The position numbers and the translations under genes were made by a program. A model generated the notes under the pieces. The model was not told the DNA's origin, ran no database searches, and saw only the letters and a program-made list of their open reading frames with translations. DNA of 64,000 bases. It comes from Deltaproteobacteria bacterium HGW-Deltaproteobacteria-15. Lineage in GTDB: Bacteria; Desulfobacterota; DSM-4660; Desulfatiglandales; HGW-15. Shown here piece after piece: positions 29,350 through 38,751 of this stretch; positions within the stretch are counted from its first letter, which is position 1, and each line of letters begins with the position of its first letter. The DNA is taken from NCBI GenBank assembly GCA_002840535.1, contig PHBH01000015.1:1-64000 (forward strand). The letters run 5' to 3'.

Positions 29350-30207
29350 TTATTCTGCCATTTCTTTCGGATTGTCTGATAACGGATCCTCCCTCAGAAT
29401 GACGAGCACCTCCTCCAGCTTTGAGAAATCGACCGCGGGCTTCAGCTTGACATACTTGAAGAGTTCCCAGGGGTTGTCCTTCACCTCCAGCACTTCACCA
29501 ACGAGCAACCCCTTGGGATACACCCCTCCGATCCCGGAAGTCACTGCGATGTCGCCTGCCGCCACGTCTCCGGTTTTGAGCACATAGTCCAGTTTGCAGA
29601 GGCTGGGGGACTGTCCTTTCACGATTCCTTTCTCGCGAGACCTTTGGATCAGGCAATCGACGGCGCTGTTCTGGTCGACGACAAGGAGAACCTTTGAATA
29701 GCTCGGGGAAACCGAAATCACTTGCCCGACCACGCCGCCCGCATTGACCACGGGCATATTGACCTTCAGACCCGAGCTTTTCCCCTTATCGATAATGACG
29801 GATTCGAACCATCCGGTCGGATCGCGTCCAATGACCTGGGCGGCAACAACAGGCCAGTCCGTCGCATTCTTGAATTGAAGAAGCTCCCGCAAACGCGTCT
29901 GCGTTGCCAACAGCTCGAGATATCGATGGTTGTCCATCCGGAGGACATCGATTTCCGCCTTCATTCGGGTATTTTCTTTTCTGAGATCAACCAGGTACAA
30001 GTAGTGAAGCCACCACCCTTCCACATACCCGATGATCTTTGCAAGGAGGTTCTGGGCAGGGGCGGTCATTTCGACGGCGACCTGCTCAACAGGACTCCAG
30101 GAACCCCTTCTGCCCAGATTGGAGGAAAAAATAAACAGGGCCAGGAAGGTGAACACGATATAAAGCCAGATGGTTCTGATTCGTCTCAAATCTGAATTAT
30201 TCTTCAA
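29350..30207 (-). CDS. mreC: Rod-shape determining protein MreC
   Basis: 285 residues. An N-terminal membrane helix (IWLYIVFTFLALFIFSS) and a coiled coil lead to the periplasmic beta-barrel domain with GVVGQVISVSPSYSKVLLV and DVAAGDIAVTSGIGGVYPKG, both typical of MreC. It activates PBP2/RodA. Translation seems to begin at a TTG 18 bp after mreB. Confidence 0.94.
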   Translation of the reverse strand: MKNNSDLRRIRTIWLYIVFTFLALFIFSSNLGRRGSWSPVEQVAVEMTAPAQNLLAKIIGYVEGWWLHYLYLVDLRKENTRMKAEIDVLRMDNHRYLELLATQTRLRELLQFKNATDWPVVAAQVIGRDPTGWFESVIIDKGKSSGLKVNMPVVNAGGVVGQVISVSPSYSKVLLVVDQNSAVDCLIQRSREKGIVKGQSPSLCKLDYVLKTGDVAAGDIAVTSGIGGVYPKGLLVGEVLEVKDNPWELFKYVKLKPAVDFSKLEEVLVILREDPLSDNPKEMAE

Positions 30208-30225
30208 TCACGCCTTCGGAGAAGT

Positions 30226-31275
<1,050 letters not shown>

Positions 31276-31346
31276 TCACCATCAGTTTACTCGTGGACCT
31301 GCAAAAATCTCGCCACTTGAACAAAACCCTCGGCGGTCTAAATCCC

Positions 31347-31376
31347 TTGACAAGAGTCTCGAATTTTGATTAGTAA
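31347..31376 (+). promoter_or_regulatory. Sigma-70-type promoter for the rpmH operon
   Basis: TTGACA at 31347-31352 is a perfect -35; 17-18 bp downstream lies a weak -10 (TTAGTA or TAGTAA at 31370-31376). It sits about 46 bp before rpmH in the divergent mreB/rpmH spacer. Confidence 0.5.
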
Positions 31377-31421
31377 GAGTTTTTGCTTTTAATCCAATCC
31401 GACAGCGAGTATCATCAAATC

Positions 31422-31556
31422 ATGAAGAGAACATACCAGCCAAGCAATCTAAAAAGGGCGCGGACCCATGGTTTCAGGGTGAGAATGAGCTCCGCAGGGG
31501 GCATCAAAGTGTTGAAACGGAGAAGAGCCAAGGGACGAAAACGGCTGAGCGTGTAG
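31422..31556 (+). CDS. rpmH: 50S ribosomal protein L34
   Basis: A 44-residue, strongly basic protein beginning [19 protein letters not shown] and ending in an arginine/lysine-rich tail, which is diagnostic of L34. It is the first gene of the conserved rpmH-rnpA-yidD-yidC-khpB-mnmE operon. Confidence 0.97.
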   Translation: MKRTYQPSNLKRARTHGFRVRMSSAGGIKVLKRRRAKGRKRLSV

Positions 31557-31593
31557 TCGTCTCCCTGCCATCTGCTGAATATTCAATACTTTC

Positions 31594-31950
31594 ATGGATT
31601 CTTACACCTTCTTGAAATCAGAGAGGTTATTGGACCGGAAGGAGTTTGTCAATCTAAATCGATCCGGCAGAAAACTTCGCACCGAACACTTCACAATCTC
31701 TCTGATGCAGAATGGTCGGGGGGTCACGAGACTGGGGATTGCCGTAAGCAAGCGAATCGGGAATGCGGTCGAAAGGAACCGGATCAAACGGCTCATCAGG
31801 GAGTTTTTCCGCTTGAACAAGACCGTTTTCCCCAAGGGTTTTGACATTGTCATCGCTGCAAGAAAAGCTGCCGGCGACTTGGATTTCCGGAAATTGACAA
31901 GAGAGCTTAGTGACGTTTTACTGGAAAAGAATTGTTGTTCGTCCAATTAG
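31594..31950 (+). CDS. rnpA: Ribonuclease P protein component
   Basis: 118 residues. The RNR-type motif lies in [21 protein letters not shown], followed by [11 protein letters not shown]; both are typical of RnpA. It binds the RNase P RNA (not encoded here) and aids 5' maturation of tRNA. The 3' end overlaps yidD by 41 bp. Confidence 0.96.
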   Translation: MDSYTFLKSERLLDRKEFVNLNRSGRKLRTEHFTISLMQNGRGVTRLGIAVSKRIGNAVERNRIKRLIREFFRLNKTVFPKGFDIVIAARKAAGDLDFRKLTRELSDVLLEKNCCSSN

Positions 31951-32155
31951 ATATATCCCTGTCGCACTGATAGGGATATACCAGAAAGTCATATCCCCCT
32001 TTCTTCCTCCTTCCTGCCGGTTTTACCCCTCGTGCTCGACATACGCCATCCGCGCATTCATGAAGTACGGCATCCTGAAAGGGGGCCTTCTATCCATATG
32101 GAGAATTTCAAAATGCCACCCCTTCCATCCGGGTGGATTCGACCCTCTGGACTGA
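31910..32155 (+). CDS. yidD: Membrane protein insertion efficiency factor YidD
   Basis: 81 residues with the family core [21 protein letters not shown] and [10 protein letters not shown]. YidD is a small membrane-associated protein thought to help YidC. It probably starts at the GTG at 31910, overlapping rnpA, as in many genomes. Confidence 0.94.
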   Translation: MTFYWKRIVVRPIRYIPVALIGIYQKVISPFLPPSCRFYPSCSTYAIRAFMKYGILKGGLLSIWRISKCHPFHPGGFDPLD

Positions 32156-32236
32156 GGTTACGACGCATGTTCGCGCCGGGCTAAGAACAAAAACCGGGGC
32201 AGGAGAATCGCCCCATCAGCGATAAGGTAATATTCG

Positions 32237-33901
32237 ATGGAAAAAAGAACGATTTTCGCCTTTGTCCTCTCATTTGCGGTCCTGCTTGCCTGGTCATTCT
32301 TTTTCAGCCCGAAGGAGGAGCAGCCACAGAAACAGGAACCGGCTGTGACTCAGAAGGAGGAGAGTGCGCCGAAACCGGCAGTCAAATCCCCTGAACCGAC
32401 CGCGCCGCGCACTGTAGAGCCTCCGGCAAAGGAGAGCGTCGCCGCCCCGTTCGGACCGAAGGAGGTCTTCGTGGAGACCCCCCTCTACCAGGCGGTTCTC
32501 TCGAATGAAGGCGGGACAATAACCAGCTTCAAACTGAAGAACTACAGGGTGACCCCTGACCCCGGAAGCCCGCCCGTGGAGCTTCTGCTCTCTCATGCCG
32601 GCGGTGAACGGGACGCCATGACGGCCTCCTTCGAAACCGCCCCCATCAGAGAACAAAGAGACATTTTCTACCGGGTATCTGAAGAGAGAATAGAGGTGGA
32701 AACAGGGGGCTCGCCGAAGGAACTCACCTTTCACGGCAGGAGTCCTGATGGGGTCAATGTGACGAAGACCTATCGATTCCACCCGGACCGCTATCCCATC
32801 GATCTCACCATCACGGCCAAGAACGAATCAGGCTCCAGGATCAATGGACATTTCAGGGCGTCGGTGCGAAATACCCCGCCTGCGGACAAACAGAGCTATT
32901 ATGCCTTCAATGGGGTCGCCCTGTTCAAGAACAAGGATCTTCAGGAATTGGATCCCGACGACCTGAAAGAGGGCCAATCCATTGCCGGACGCATCCAGTG
33001 GGTAGCTTACGAGACAGATTATTTCATGACCGCCTTCATCCCGAAGGATGTTACCGAGGCTTCCTTCCATGGCCGAAAAGCGGCCTCAGGGGCGCTTGCC
33101 GCCGATCTGACAGGCCCGGCTCTTCCCCTGGAGCCAGGGGACCAGGCAGCGGCCGGCTATACCTTCTATTTTGGCCCGCGTGAATTATCCATCCTGAAGG
33201 AATTGAATGTAAACCTGGAAGCGGCAATCGATTTCGGCTGGACCGACGTGATTGCCAAACCCCTTCTCTATGCGCTCCGCTTCTTCCAGCAGTATGTGGG
33301 CAATTACGGGATCGCCATCATTCTCCTCACTGTGATCATCAAGATCCTCTTCTGGCCGTTGACGCACAAGAGTTACAAGTCCATGAAGGAAATGCAGAAG
33401 ATCCAGCCCCTCATGGCAAAAATGCGGGAAAAATACAAAGGCAACCGTGAGCAGATGAACAAAGAGATGATGGCCCTTTACAGGACCTATAAGGTCAATC
33501 CCATGGGGGGTTGCCTGCCGATGGTCATACAGATTCCCGTTTTCTTCGCCCTCTTCCGGATTCTCGGCAGCGCCATTGAACTGCGACATGCGCCTTTTTT
33601 ATGGTGGATCAATGACCTTTCCGCGCCTGATCGCCTTTTCAGTTTCCCGTTCGAGATTCCGTTCATGACCCCCCCCTATGGGATACCCGTTCTCACCCTG
33701 TTCATGGGGGCATCCATGTTTATCCAGCAGAAAATGACCCCGACGCCCGGGGATGCGACGCAGGCCAAGATCATGATGCTCATGCCGATTATCTTTACAG
33801 TCATGTTCATCAACTTCCCATCGGGTCTGGTGCTTTATTGGCTCGTCAACAATATCCTCTCCATAGGCCAGCAGTATCGGATCCTCAAGAAGCCTGCTTA
33901 A
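32237..33901 (+). CDS. yidC: Membrane protein insertase YidC
   Basis: 554 residues. The first membrane helix (FAFVLSFAVLLAWSFFF) is followed by a proline-rich linker, a large periplasmic beta domain (about 75-330) and the Oxa1-type core of about five helices with NYGIAIILLTVIIKILFWPL and VNPMGGCLPMVIQIPVFFAL. It inserts and folds inner-membrane proteins alone or with SecYEG. The ATG follows a TAAGG-type site. Confidence 0.97.
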   Translation: MEKRTIFAFVLSFAVLLAWSFFFSPKEEQPQKQEPAVTQKEESAPKPAVKSPEPTAPRTVEPPAKESVAAPFGPKEVFVETPLYQAVLSNEGGTITSFKLKNYRVTPDPGSPPVELLLSHAGGERDAMTASFETAPIREQRDIFYRVSEERIEVETGGSPKELTFHGRSPDGVNVTKTYRFHPDRYPIDLTITAKNESGSRINGHFRASVRNTPPADKQSYYAFNGVALFKNKDLQELDPDDLKEGQSIAGRIQWVAYETDYFMTAFIPKDVTEASFHGRKAASGALAADLTGPALPLEPGDQAAAGYTFYFGPRELSILKELNVNLEAAIDFGWTDVIAKPLLYALRFFQQYVGNYGIAIILLTVIIKILFWPLTHKSYKSMKEMQKIQPLMAKMREKYKGNREQMNKEMMALYRTYKVNPMGGCLPMVIQIPVFFALFRILGSAIELRHAPFLWWINDLSAPDRLFSFPFEIPFMTPPYGIPVLTLFMGASMFIQQKMTPTPGDATQAKIMMLMPIIFTVMFINFPSGLVLYWLVNNILSIGQQYRILKKPA

Positions 33902-33920
33902 TTTCAACGGAGGAGTAAAG

Positions 33921-34622
33921 ATGGAAGACCGTGAGTTCGAAGGAAAAACCACTGAAGAAGCGATAAAGAATGCTTCCCGCGAGCTGAACATCCCTGAAGA
34001 AGATCTGGATATCGACATCATAGAGCCGGGATCTGCCGGTATATTCGGACTGGTCGGCGGCAAGAAGGCAAGAATCAAGGTCCACATGAAAGAGGCCGAA
34101 ACGGAAGAAAGATCCGAAACCGAAGAAGCCGTCGACTATGAAGAGACCGAAGCTGCAGTCGAAGCAATCGCGCCGGATGACGTTGCATTTGCCCAGAAAA
34201 CCCTCAGCCGCATCCTGGAGCTCATCCCGCTGGAAGCCACCGTCAGCGCGGAGCATGGCAACGGAAAGATCATCCTTCTCATAGAAGGAGACCGCTCGGG
34301 GCTTCTGATCGGACGAAAAGGAAAGACTCTGGATGCCTTGCAGTTCATCGTGAACAAGATCGTGAACAAGGCACTGGACCGAAAGATCAGCGTCGTCATC
34401 GACTCGGAGAATTACCGGAAGCGAAGGGAGGAGGTTCTGACCCAAATGGCGCTGAGGATGGGAGATAAGGCGAAGAGAATCAAGAAACCGGTCACCACAT
34501 CCCCCCTCAATCCCCACGAGAGAAGAATCATCCACCTCGCCCTCAAGGAGGATGATCGTCTGGACACCAAGAGCCGCGGGGACGGTCTGATGAAAAGGGT
34601 TGTCATCATCCCAAAAAGGTAA
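33921..34622 (+). CDS. khpB: RNA-binding protein KhpB/Jag
   Basis: 233 residues. A Jag_N domain (FEGKTTEEAIKNASRELNI), an acidic linker, a KH-II domain with LIGRKGKTLDALQFIVN (about 132), and a C-terminal R3H domain (NPHERRIIHLAL). It is a global RNA-binding protein in some bacteria. A GGAGG seven bases upstream supports the start. It lies 19 bp after yidC in the usual operon order. Confidence 0.95.
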   Translation: MEDREFEGKTTEEAIKNASRELNIPEEDLDIDIIEPGSAGIFGLVGGKKARIKVHMKEAETEERSETEEAVDYEETEAAVEAIAPDDVAFAQKTLSRILELIPLEATVSAEHGNGKIILLIEGDRSGLLIGRKGKTLDALQFIVNKIVNKALDRKISVVIDSENYRKRREEVLTQMALRMGDKAKRIKKPVTTSPLNPHERRIIHLALKEDDRLDTKSRGDGLMKRVVIIPKR

Positions 34623-34656
34623 AATAGGTCCTATACGTCGTATAGGACCTATAATT
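34621..34656. repeat. Four-unit 9-bp palindromic array between khpB and mnmE
   Basis: Units AAAATAGGT, CCTATACGT, CGTATAGGA, CCTATAATT. The core ATAGGTCCTATACG and its complement form a near-perfect hairpin just before the mnmE start. It is the same layout as the GATC-type 9-bp arrays at 57-59 kb with A/T in place of G/C. Confidence 0.8.
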
Positions 34657-34662
34657 CTCATC

Positions 34663-36033
34663 ATGGACGACACCATAGCCGCTATTGCCACACCTCTGGG
34701 CCAGGGAGGAATCGGCATCATCCGGCTGAGCGGTCCTCGGGCAAAGGAGATCGCAGGACGGATTTTCATTCCGAAGAAACCAGGTAAGACGCTGGAGGAC
34801 CGCAGTCTTGTTCTCGGAAACCTGATAGATCCTTCCACCGGCGCTGTTCTGGATGAAGTTCTGCTTTCGCTGATGGCGGCTCCTCTTTCCTATACGCGCG
34901 AAGATGTGGTTGAGATCAATTCGCACAGCGGCCCGCTTCTCCTTTCCAAAGTCTTACAGGTGGTCCTGCAAACAGGCGCACGTCTTGCCCGGCCGGGAGA
35001 GTTCACCTTCAGGGCTTTCATGAACGGCCGCATCGATCTCACGCAAGCAGAGGCCGTTGTGGACCTCATCCGCTCCAGGTCGGAAAAAGGGTTGAGCCTT
35101 GCAGCAAGACAACTGTCCGGAGGATTTGCGGAGCAGATAGAGGGATTGCGCCAGAGAGGCCTGGATCTCCTTGCCCGAATCGAGGCGGCCATCGATTTCC
35201 CTGAAGAGGCGGACTCCATTGTCGGAGTGGAGGAGAGCCGATCACTGGAAGAGAATCTCCTGCCGGCAATCGAACGACTCGTCACCGCGCACAAGCAGCG
35301 AAAAATCTGGATGGACGGGATTGCAACCGTGATCGTAGGGCGGGTCAATGCCGGGAAATCCAGCCTTCTCAATCGGCTCCTGAATGAAGAACGCGCCCTT
35401 GTGACACCTATTCCCGGAACGACCAGGGATGTCGTTGAATCGACAATCCATATCGAGGGGATTCCCCTGCGGCTCATGGATACGGCGGGGTTCAGAAAAG
35501 GCCGCGGCCGCATCGAGCATCTGGGCATCCGGAAGACCGAACAGAGGCTCTCCGAGGCGGATCTTGCGCTGGTGGTGATCGATCAGAGCCGCCCTCTTTC
35601 CGGGGTTGACCGTGAACTCCTGGCGCGCACGGGAGAAAAGAGCCTGACCATCTTGAACAAATCCGACCTGCCCTCCCGGATCGGCAGGAATGCCGAAGCG
35701 AAGATGCGGAAGGAGCGTCGTGTGGTGAAGACGTCCGCTCTGACAGGCTCGGGCCTCGAAGATCTCCGGCGGGCCATTGTGGAGATGGTCGTGCTGGATG
35801 GCGAGGGTGAAGATCTTCTCCATGTGGCCCCCAACATCAGACAGAGGGATGAACTGCTCGAGGCTGAGGAATCTTTTCGAAATGCTGCGCGGAATCTGAA
35901 GGAAGAATTGCCGTTGGAGATTGTTGCTGCGGATCTTCATGCTGGGGTGGACGGTCTGGGGCGGATCGTCGGCAAAGGCTCGCCCGAAGACGTGCTGGAC
36001 AGGATTTTCAGCGAGTTCTGTATCGGAAAATGA
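34663..36033 (+). CDS. mnmE: tRNA modification GTPase MnmE
   Basis: 456 residues. An N-terminal formyl-THF-binding domain (DTIAAIATPLGQGGIGIIRLS), a helical domain, the inserted G domain with P-loop GRVNAGKSS (about 225), GTTRD and DTAGF, and the invariant C-terminal CIGK. With MnmG it makes the cmnm5 group on wobble uridine. The ATG at 34663 starts right at the conserved N-terminus; the frame continues 21 codons upstream to a TTG through the 9-bp array, giving a tripeptide-repeat extension that is unlikely to be used. Confidence 0.97.
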   Translation: MDDTIAAIATPLGQGGIGIIRLSGPRAKEIAGRIFIPKKPGKTLEDRSLVLGNLIDPSTGAVLDEVLLSLMAAPLSYTREDVVEINSHSGPLLLSKVLQVVLQTGARLARPGEFTFRAFMNGRIDLTQAEAVVDLIRSRSEKGLSLAARQLSGGFAEQIEGLRQRGLDLLARIEAAIDFPEEADSIVGVEESRSLEENLLPAIERLVTAHKQRKIWMDGIATVIVGRVNAGKSSLLNRLLNEERALVTPIPGTTRDVVESTIHIEGIPLRLMDTAGFRKGRGRIEHLGIRKTEQRLSEADLALVVIDQSRPLSGVDRELLARTGEKSLTILNKSDLPSRIGRNAEAKMRKERRVVKTSALTGSGLEDLRRAIVEMVVLDGEGEDLLHVAPNIRQRDELLEAEESFRNAARNLKEELPLEIVAADLHAGVDGLGRIVGKGSPEDVLDRIFSEFCIGK

Positions 36034-36040
36034 AGGGACC

Positions 36041-36103
36041 GCCACAAAGACACAAAGGCACGAAGAAAACATTACAATTCTTTGTGTCTTCGTGTCTTGG
36101 TGG
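36041..36103. repeat. 8-bp array hairpin between convergent mnmE and thiC
   Basis: GCCACAAA, GACACAAA, GGCACGAA on the left and CTTTGTGT, CTTCGTGT, CTTGGTGG on the right are inverted copies around a 15-bp loop. It lies between the 3' ends of two convergent genes and can serve as a bidirectional transcription barrier; that use is inferred. Confidence 0.8.
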
Positions 36104-36111
36104 CGATCTTC

Positions 36112-37398
36112 TTACTTCTTTGCAAAGTACTCCTTCACCTGCTTGATGGCGCAGAACTTCCCGCACATGGTGCAGACATCGTCCTCGGCAGGCGGATTCT
36201 CCTCTCGCAATCTTCTCGCCTTTTCCGGGTCAATGGCAAACTTCATCTGAGCCGCCCAGTCCAGGTTCTTTCTGGCAACGGACATGTTTCTGTCCCTCTC
36301 AATGGCCAGTTTGTGCCCCCTTGCAATATCGCCGGCATGGGCCGCGATCCTGGTGACGATCACCCCTTCCCTGACATCCTGAACGGACGGCAGGCAAAGA
36401 TGCTCCGTGGGCGTGACGTAGCAGAGGAAATCGGCGCCCGCTTCTCCTGCCACCGCCCCGCCGATCGCACACGCCACATGATCATAACCGGCGGCGATAT
36501 CGGTCACGAGCGGCCCCAGCACATAGAAAGGGGCATGATGGCAGAGTTGCTTCTGCAGGAGGACATTGGCGCGGATTTGATTCAAAGGCACATGCCCCGG
36601 GCCCTCGATCATGACCTGAACATCCTTTTCCCAGGCATATTTCGTGAGCTGCCCGAGCGTCATCAACTCGTGAATCTGAGCGCGATCGGTTGCATCCGCG
36701 ATGCATCCCGGTCTCAGCCCGTCCCCCAGGCTCAGGGTGACGTCGTATTTTCCGGCGATCTCCAGGAGCCTGTCATAATTCTCATAAAGCGGGTTTTCCC
36801 TGTCGTGGTGGAGCATCCAGGTGGTCAGAAAGGCGCCTCCTCTGCTCACGATGTCCGTGATTCTTCCCTGATGCTTGAGGGTCTCAAGGGCGGCCCTGGT
36901 GAGGCCGCAATGCACCGTAATGAAATCCACCCCATCCGCCGCCTGATTTTCGATGACCTCGAAAATCTTATCGACGGTGAGTTCAATGAGCCCGCCCTTC
37001 TGATTGATGGTCTCGACCACAGCCTGATAGATGGGCACCGTGCCCACAGGCACAGAGGATTTTCGAATGATTCTTCCGCGGCAGAGATTGATATCCCCTC
37101 CTGTGGAAAGATCCATGACTGTGTCAGCGCCTGCCGAGATGGATACCTCCAGCTTTGCGAGCTCCTCTTCCAGATCGACCTTGTCCGACGAGGTGCCTAT
37201 GTTGGCGTTCACCTTGATCAGCAAACGCTCTCCAACGCCGCAGGGAACCAGCCCTTTGTGATTCCTGTTGGCCGGGATCACGATCCTTCCTTCCGCGATC
37301 TTGTCCCTCAGCCAAGCGGGATCCACCTGTTCCTTTTGAGCAACCGCGTTCATCTCCGGAGTGATTTTTCCGGCCCTGGCATCCGAAATCTGTGTCAT
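36112..37398 (-). CDS. thiC: Phosphomethylpyrimidine synthase ThiC
   Basis: Radical SAM-type enzyme that converts aminoimidazole ribotide to HMP phosphate for thiamine. 428 residues, the short form common in anaerobes. Core motifs include VNANIGTSSD, DTVMDLSTGGD and MIEGPGHVPLNQI. The C-terminal cluster ligands read CTMCGKFC, that is CX2CX3C, one residue shorter than the CX2CX4C I know from the long form. No TPP riboswitch core is recognisable in the upstream gap on this strand. thiD lies upstream on the same strand. Confidence 0.96.
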   Translation of the reverse strand: MTQISDARAGKITPEMNAVAQKEQVDPAWLRDKIAEGRIVIPANRNHKGLVPCGVGERLLIKVNANIGTSSDKVDLEEELAKLEVSISAGADTVMDLSTGGDINLCRGRIIRKSSVPVGTVPIYQAVVETINQKGGLIELTVDKIFEVIENQAADGVDFITVHCGLTRAALETLKHQGRITDIVSRGGAFLTTWMLHHDRENPLYENYDRLLEIAGKYDVTLSLGDGLRPGCIADATDRAQIHELMTLGQLTKYAWEKDVQVMIEGPGHVPLNQIRANVLLQKQLCHHAPFYVLGPLVTDIAAGYDHVACAIGGAVAGEAGADFLCYVTPTEHLCLPSVQDVREGVIVTRIAAHAGDIARGHKLAIERDRNMSVARKNLDWAAQMKFAIDPEKARRLREENPPAEDDVCTMCGKFCAIKQVKEYFAKK

Positions 37399-37701
37399 AG
37401 CCCTTGTCTTCCTTATCCGTTATTTTTTAGTGTTCAGTTTTCAGGGTACTGAAGAATCGTTCGCAGGCGGCAAGCGGTCGTTTGAGAAAGGTCCCGTGTC
37501 CCTGAACTCCCGATCATCGTAACGCTTTCACTCTTTGAAACCATGATAAGCCGGCATGTTACACTTTCATTTCATAGAGCTAAAGCGTTACCGATCATTT
37601 AATCACTACTGACATCATATAACTTACGAGGTTTCCCTGCAAGCGGCGTTTCCATCCGGTCGGCATTTCCGGGTGGGTTTTGAGACACCAAAGCGGAAAA
37701 A
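37399..37701. other. 303-bp gap between thiD and thiC
   Basis: No gene seen. It contains an inverted repeat (ATCATCGTAACGCTTT near 37511 and AGCTAAAGCGTTACCGATCAT near 37579) and two TTCAG-type heptads near 37432. The word AGCTAAAGYGTTAC recurs at 43101-43114. I looked for a TPP riboswitch (CTGAGA and CCTGAT-type blocks) on the minus strand and found none. Confidence 0.5.
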
Positions 37702-38466
37702 TCACGGGCCAACGGGCCCGGCGCCACGACCGCAGGAATATCCTTTGTGGATGGCCATATGAGCAAATTCATGTGCCAGCCCCGCTGCGGTTCTGAGGTC
37801 ACCGGTGATCGCCAGATAGGTGGCCAGCGCCGTTGAAAAGACGCACCCGCTTCCATGGGTGTGCTCGGACTCGATTCTTTCGCTGCGGAAATGGAAAGTC
37901 TCGTTGCCGTCGAAGAGCACATCAACACATTCCGATTTCAAATGCCCTCCGGTCACGAGGACATTCGGCCCCGTTTTCCCGATGGTCCTTGCAGCCTCTT
38001 CCATATCCGGCGTGCTCTCCACTTTTCGCCCGGAAAGAAGAGAGGCTTCTTCCAAATTCGGCGTTACCACAGTGACCATGGGCATCAGCAGGTTTCTCAG
38101 GAGCACCACTGCATCGGCTTCGATCAGCGGTCTTCCGGTGGTGGCCTTGAGAACCGGATCCATCACCACATTCGGCAATCGATGCCTCTCCACCATCTCG
38201 GCCACCTTTCGGACGTTTGCCGCGCTATAAAGCATCCCCAACTTGACGGCATCGGGTGAGAGATCTTCCAGGATGCTCTCCACCTGGGTTGCGAGGAAAG
38301 CTGCCGGTACCTTGTGAATCGCCGCTATCCCCAGCGAGTTCTGGGCTGTCAGTGCCGCGATTGCCGTAAGGGGGTGAGCACCCAGGGAAGCAACCGTTCT
38401 GATATCTGCCTGAATGCCCGCCCCACCGGAGGAATCGGATCCTGCAATGATCAGGACATACTTCAT
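37702..38466 (-). CDS. thiD: HMP/HMP-phosphate kinase ThiD
   Basis: 254 residues of the ribokinase fold. The N-terminal IIAGSDSSGGAGIQADI motif binds the pyrimidine, and the C-terminal HTHGSGCVFSTALA is the anion hole with the catalytic residues. It phosphorylates HMP and HMP-P for thiamine synthesis. A promoter-like pair lies 50-80 bp upstream. Confidence 0.96.
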   Translation of the reverse strand: MKYVLIIAGSDSSGGAGIQADIRTVASLGAHPLTAIAALTAQNSLGIAAIHKVPAAFLATQVESILEDLSPDAVKLGMLYSAANVRKVAEMVERHRLPNVVMDPVLKATTGRPLIEADAVVLLRNLLMPMVTVVTPNLEEASLLSGRKVESTPDMEEAARTIGKTGPNVLVTGGHLKSECVDVLFDGNETFHFRSERIESEHTHGSGCVFSTALATYLAITGDLRTAAGLAHEFAHMAIHKGYSCGRGAGPVGP

Positions 38467-38514
38467 GGCTTGCCAAATTCCCCTGTGACTTCAATAAGTA
38501 GAGAACACCCCTGC

Positions 38515-38543
38515 AAGCTAGCAACGGAGGCTTACCCTGTCAA
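38515..38543 (-). promoter_or_regulatory. Candidate sigma-70-type promoter for thiD
   Basis: Minus-strand TTGACA (38543-38538), a 17-bp spacer, then TAGCTT (38520-38515), a weak -10. The predicted leader to thiD is about 45 nt, too short for a TPP riboswitch. Confidence 0.4.
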
Positions 38544-38751
38544 TAATAAAGAGCTTTGTAACCCTGGCCCTTTGACACTAAGGAGTGTTGTCTCCTTGAC
38601 TTCCAAATCTCTTTCCCATATATGCTTGTCCGAACCGGTCCAGGCGCCGGCATGATCTATTGTCCGGGGGCCGGAGGAGAGCAGCGCGATCCCGTCTTTC
38701 GCGGTCACGGCTTTCATTGAAGTCCGCCCATGAACGGAGGCACCTTCTCAG

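Noticed and set aside
38532..38717. 61-codon minus-strand frame upstream of thiD
   Set aside because: It overlaps the candidate thiD promoter, has no strong ribosome site and no recognised family. It remains a weak possibility only.
37399..38751. TPP riboswitch ahead of thiC or thiD
   Set aside because: Neither gap contains the CTGAGA and CCTGAT-type conserved blocks in the needed order on the minus strand.
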